The notes under the pieces were generated by a model that ran no database searches, was not told the origin of the DNA, and saw nothing but the letters and a program-made list of their open reading frames with translations. A program made the translations under genes and the position numbers. Positions 63,023 to 64,000 of a DNA stretch of 64,000 bases are shown one piece after another (the first letter of the stretch is position 1; each line of letters begins with the position of its first letter). This DNA comes from Massilia aquatica (lineage in GTDB: Bacteria; Pseudomonadota; Gammaproteobacteria; Burkholderiales; Burkholderiaceae_D), in assembly GCF_011682045.1 (NCBI RefSeq), contig NZ_VVIW01000006.1, positions 270,505 to 334,504 on the forward strand, given 5' to 3'.

Positions 63023-63913
63023 ATGGAATTTCGCCAGCTTCGCTACTTCATCGCCGTGGCCGAGGAACTGCATTTCACGCGCGCCGCCGAGCGCCTGCAC
63101 ATCGGCCAGCCGCCGCTGAGCCATGCGATCCAGATGCTGGAAGCCGACGTCGGCGCGCAGCTGTTCGAGCGCACCAAGCGCTGGGTGAGGCTGACCGAAG
63201 CGGGCAAACTGTTCCTGGACGATGCGCGCCGCATCGTGGCCCTGTCGGAGCAGGCGGCCAGCACCGCGCGCCGGGCCGAACGCGGCGAGGCGGGCGAACT
63301 GCGCATCGGCTTCACCTTCTCGACGCCGCTCACGCCCTTGTTTGCGAACGTGATCAACCGCTATCGGCAGCAGTATCCGGCGGTGACCTTGACCTTGCAC
63401 GAAATGGCCACCGTGCCGCAGCTCGACAAACTGGCGCGGCGCGAGCTCGATCTGGGCTTCGTGCGCCCGCCGGAAAATGGGCTGCCCGAGAATATCGGCT
63501 TGACGGCGCTGCGCGAAGATCCGCTGGTGGCGGTGCTGCCGACCGGGCTGGCGCTGGCGCGCAAGCAAGCGGTCGCGCTCAGCGAGATGGCCGGGCTGCC
63601 GTTCGTGATGTATCCGCACAGCGCGGGGACCGGGATTTATCCGCAGATTTTCAGGTTGTGCCGCGATGCCGGGTTCGTGCCGAGGGTGGAGCAGACGGCT
63701 GGCGAAGCGTCGACCATCATCGGGCTGGTGGCGGCCGGATGCGGGGTGTCGGTGCTGCCAGGGTCGTTCGAGCGGATCAGGATGGATGGAGTGTGCTACC
63801 GGCCGCTGCTCGACGCGGGAGCGACCACCACCTTGCTGCTGGCGCAGAGGAAGGGCGAGCATGCGCCGCTGGTGCAGGCGTTTCTGGCGCTGGCGAGCGA
63901 GGCGGCGGTTTGA
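63023..63913 (+). CDS. LysR-family regulator
   Basis: A 296-aa regulator. The N-terminal HTH reads MEFRQLRYFIAVAEELHFTRAAERLHIGQPPLSHAIQMLE, and the C-terminal half is the periplasmic-binding-like sensor domain (GELRIGFTFSTPLTPLF, then LPFVMYPHSAGTGIYP). The pattern fits the BenM/CatR branch (HFTRAAERLHIGQPPLS). It is divergent from the MFS gene and probably activates it in response to a small aromatic or acid. Confidence 0.9.
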   Translation: MEFRQLRYFIAVAEELHFTRAAERLHIGQPPLSHAIQMLEADVGAQLFERTKRWVRLTEAGKLFLDDARRIVALSEQAASTARRAERGEAGELRIGFTFSTPLTPLFANVINRYRQQYPAVTLTLHEMATVPQLDKLARRELDLGFVRPPENGLPENIGLTALREDPLVAVLPTGLALARKQAVALSEMAGLPFVMYPHSAGTGIYPQIFRLCRDAGFVPRVEQTAGEASTIIGLVAAGCGVSVLPGSFERIRMDGVCYRPLLDAGATTTLLLAQRKGEHAPLVQAFLALASEAAV

Positions 63914-63928
63914 GTTACCCGCACCCTC

Positions 63929-64000
63929 GTCGTTCCCGGCCTCGGCGGCCCCCTTGGCGGGAATCCATAGCACCTATGCTTACAAGTGCTATGGATTCCC
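63929..64000. repeat. partial copy of the REP-like inverted repeat
   Basis: The last 72 bases contain GGCGGGAATCCATAGCACC, a short loop, then AGTGCTATGGATTCCC, the second arm being cut by the window end. The core ATCCATAGCACCTATGCT closely matches the element at 31403-31482. The left arm has an extra interruption (CGGCCTCGGCGGCCCCCTTGG) that looks like a diverged copy. Confidence 0.8.

Overview
The window looks like chromosomal DNA of a Betaproteobacterium from the Massilia/Duganella/Janthinobacterium group (Oxalobacteraceae). It is GC-rich with dense, often overlapping genes, an rpsP-rimM-trmD-rplS operon, an etfB-etfA-acyl-CoA dehydrogenase run, a PEP-CTERM exported protein, a large TonB-dependent receptor beside sugar genes, and dispersed palindromic repeats. 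All assignments come from reading motifs and context; no database search was run. I saw no rRNA, tRNA, CRISPR array, prophage or intact insertion sequence.

Layout. 1-2.1 kb: three exported proteins, including a DUF2807/GIN-type beta-repeat protein. 2.3-11.5 kb: an amino-sugar operon on the + strand behind a strong sigma70 promoter. It encodes a BadF/BcrA-type GlcNAc kinase, a GntR regulator, NagA, a SIS-type NagB, a binding-protein ABC importer, an AmpG-like MFS transporter and a UgpC/MsmX-type ATPase. 11.7-13.0 kb: a periplasmic TPR-like protein. 13.2-14.9 kb: a small accessory patch with an RHH/ParE toxin-antitoxin pair and a possible SUKH-type gene. 15-18.9 kb: a TonB-dependent receptor divergent from a second GntR regulator; shared TGGTATTA boxes tie it to the amino-sugar operon. 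19-25.9 kb: SDR, M16 peptidase, CBS protein, DUF3579 protein, CobD/CbiB-like membrane protein and CoA-type Nudix hydrolase. 25.9-28.1 kb: the ribosomal operon. 28.3-31.4 kb: TM2 protein, HExxH lipoprotein and glycine-zipper protein. 31.5-35.1 kb: acyl-CoA dehydrogenase and ETF. 35.3-43.4 kb: TusA-like protein, AlaS, GDPD, a GlxA-type regulator divergent from a DJ-1/PfpI protein, small DUF proteins and the PEP-CTERM protein. 43.6-46.8 kb: a glycosidase-RmlD fusion, an orphan Tae4-like amidase and a MITE-like palindrome.

46.8-56.1 kb is the most interesting part. A KefB-type antiporter and a solute-binding protein lie next to a Tat-type FAD oxidoreductase and a membrane-anchored spermidine-synthase homologue. 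Divergent from these is a tightly coupled operon: DUF350 membrane protein, SPFH-SHOCT protein, double-zinc-ribbon DUF4178 protein, a 66-aa glycine/serine-tailed membrane peptide, and SpeD. I read this as a polyamine-linked membrane-maintenance or stress system.

56.1-59.5 kb: uronic-acid oxidation genes (aldose 1-epimerase with an apparent AUA start, uronate dehydrogenase, galactarate dehydratase), with a GntR/FCD-like operator upstream. 59.6-63.9 kb: class III CoA-transferase, leucine-rich-repeat protein, and an MFS exporter divergent from a LysR regulator. The window ends inside another copy of the palindromic repeat family.
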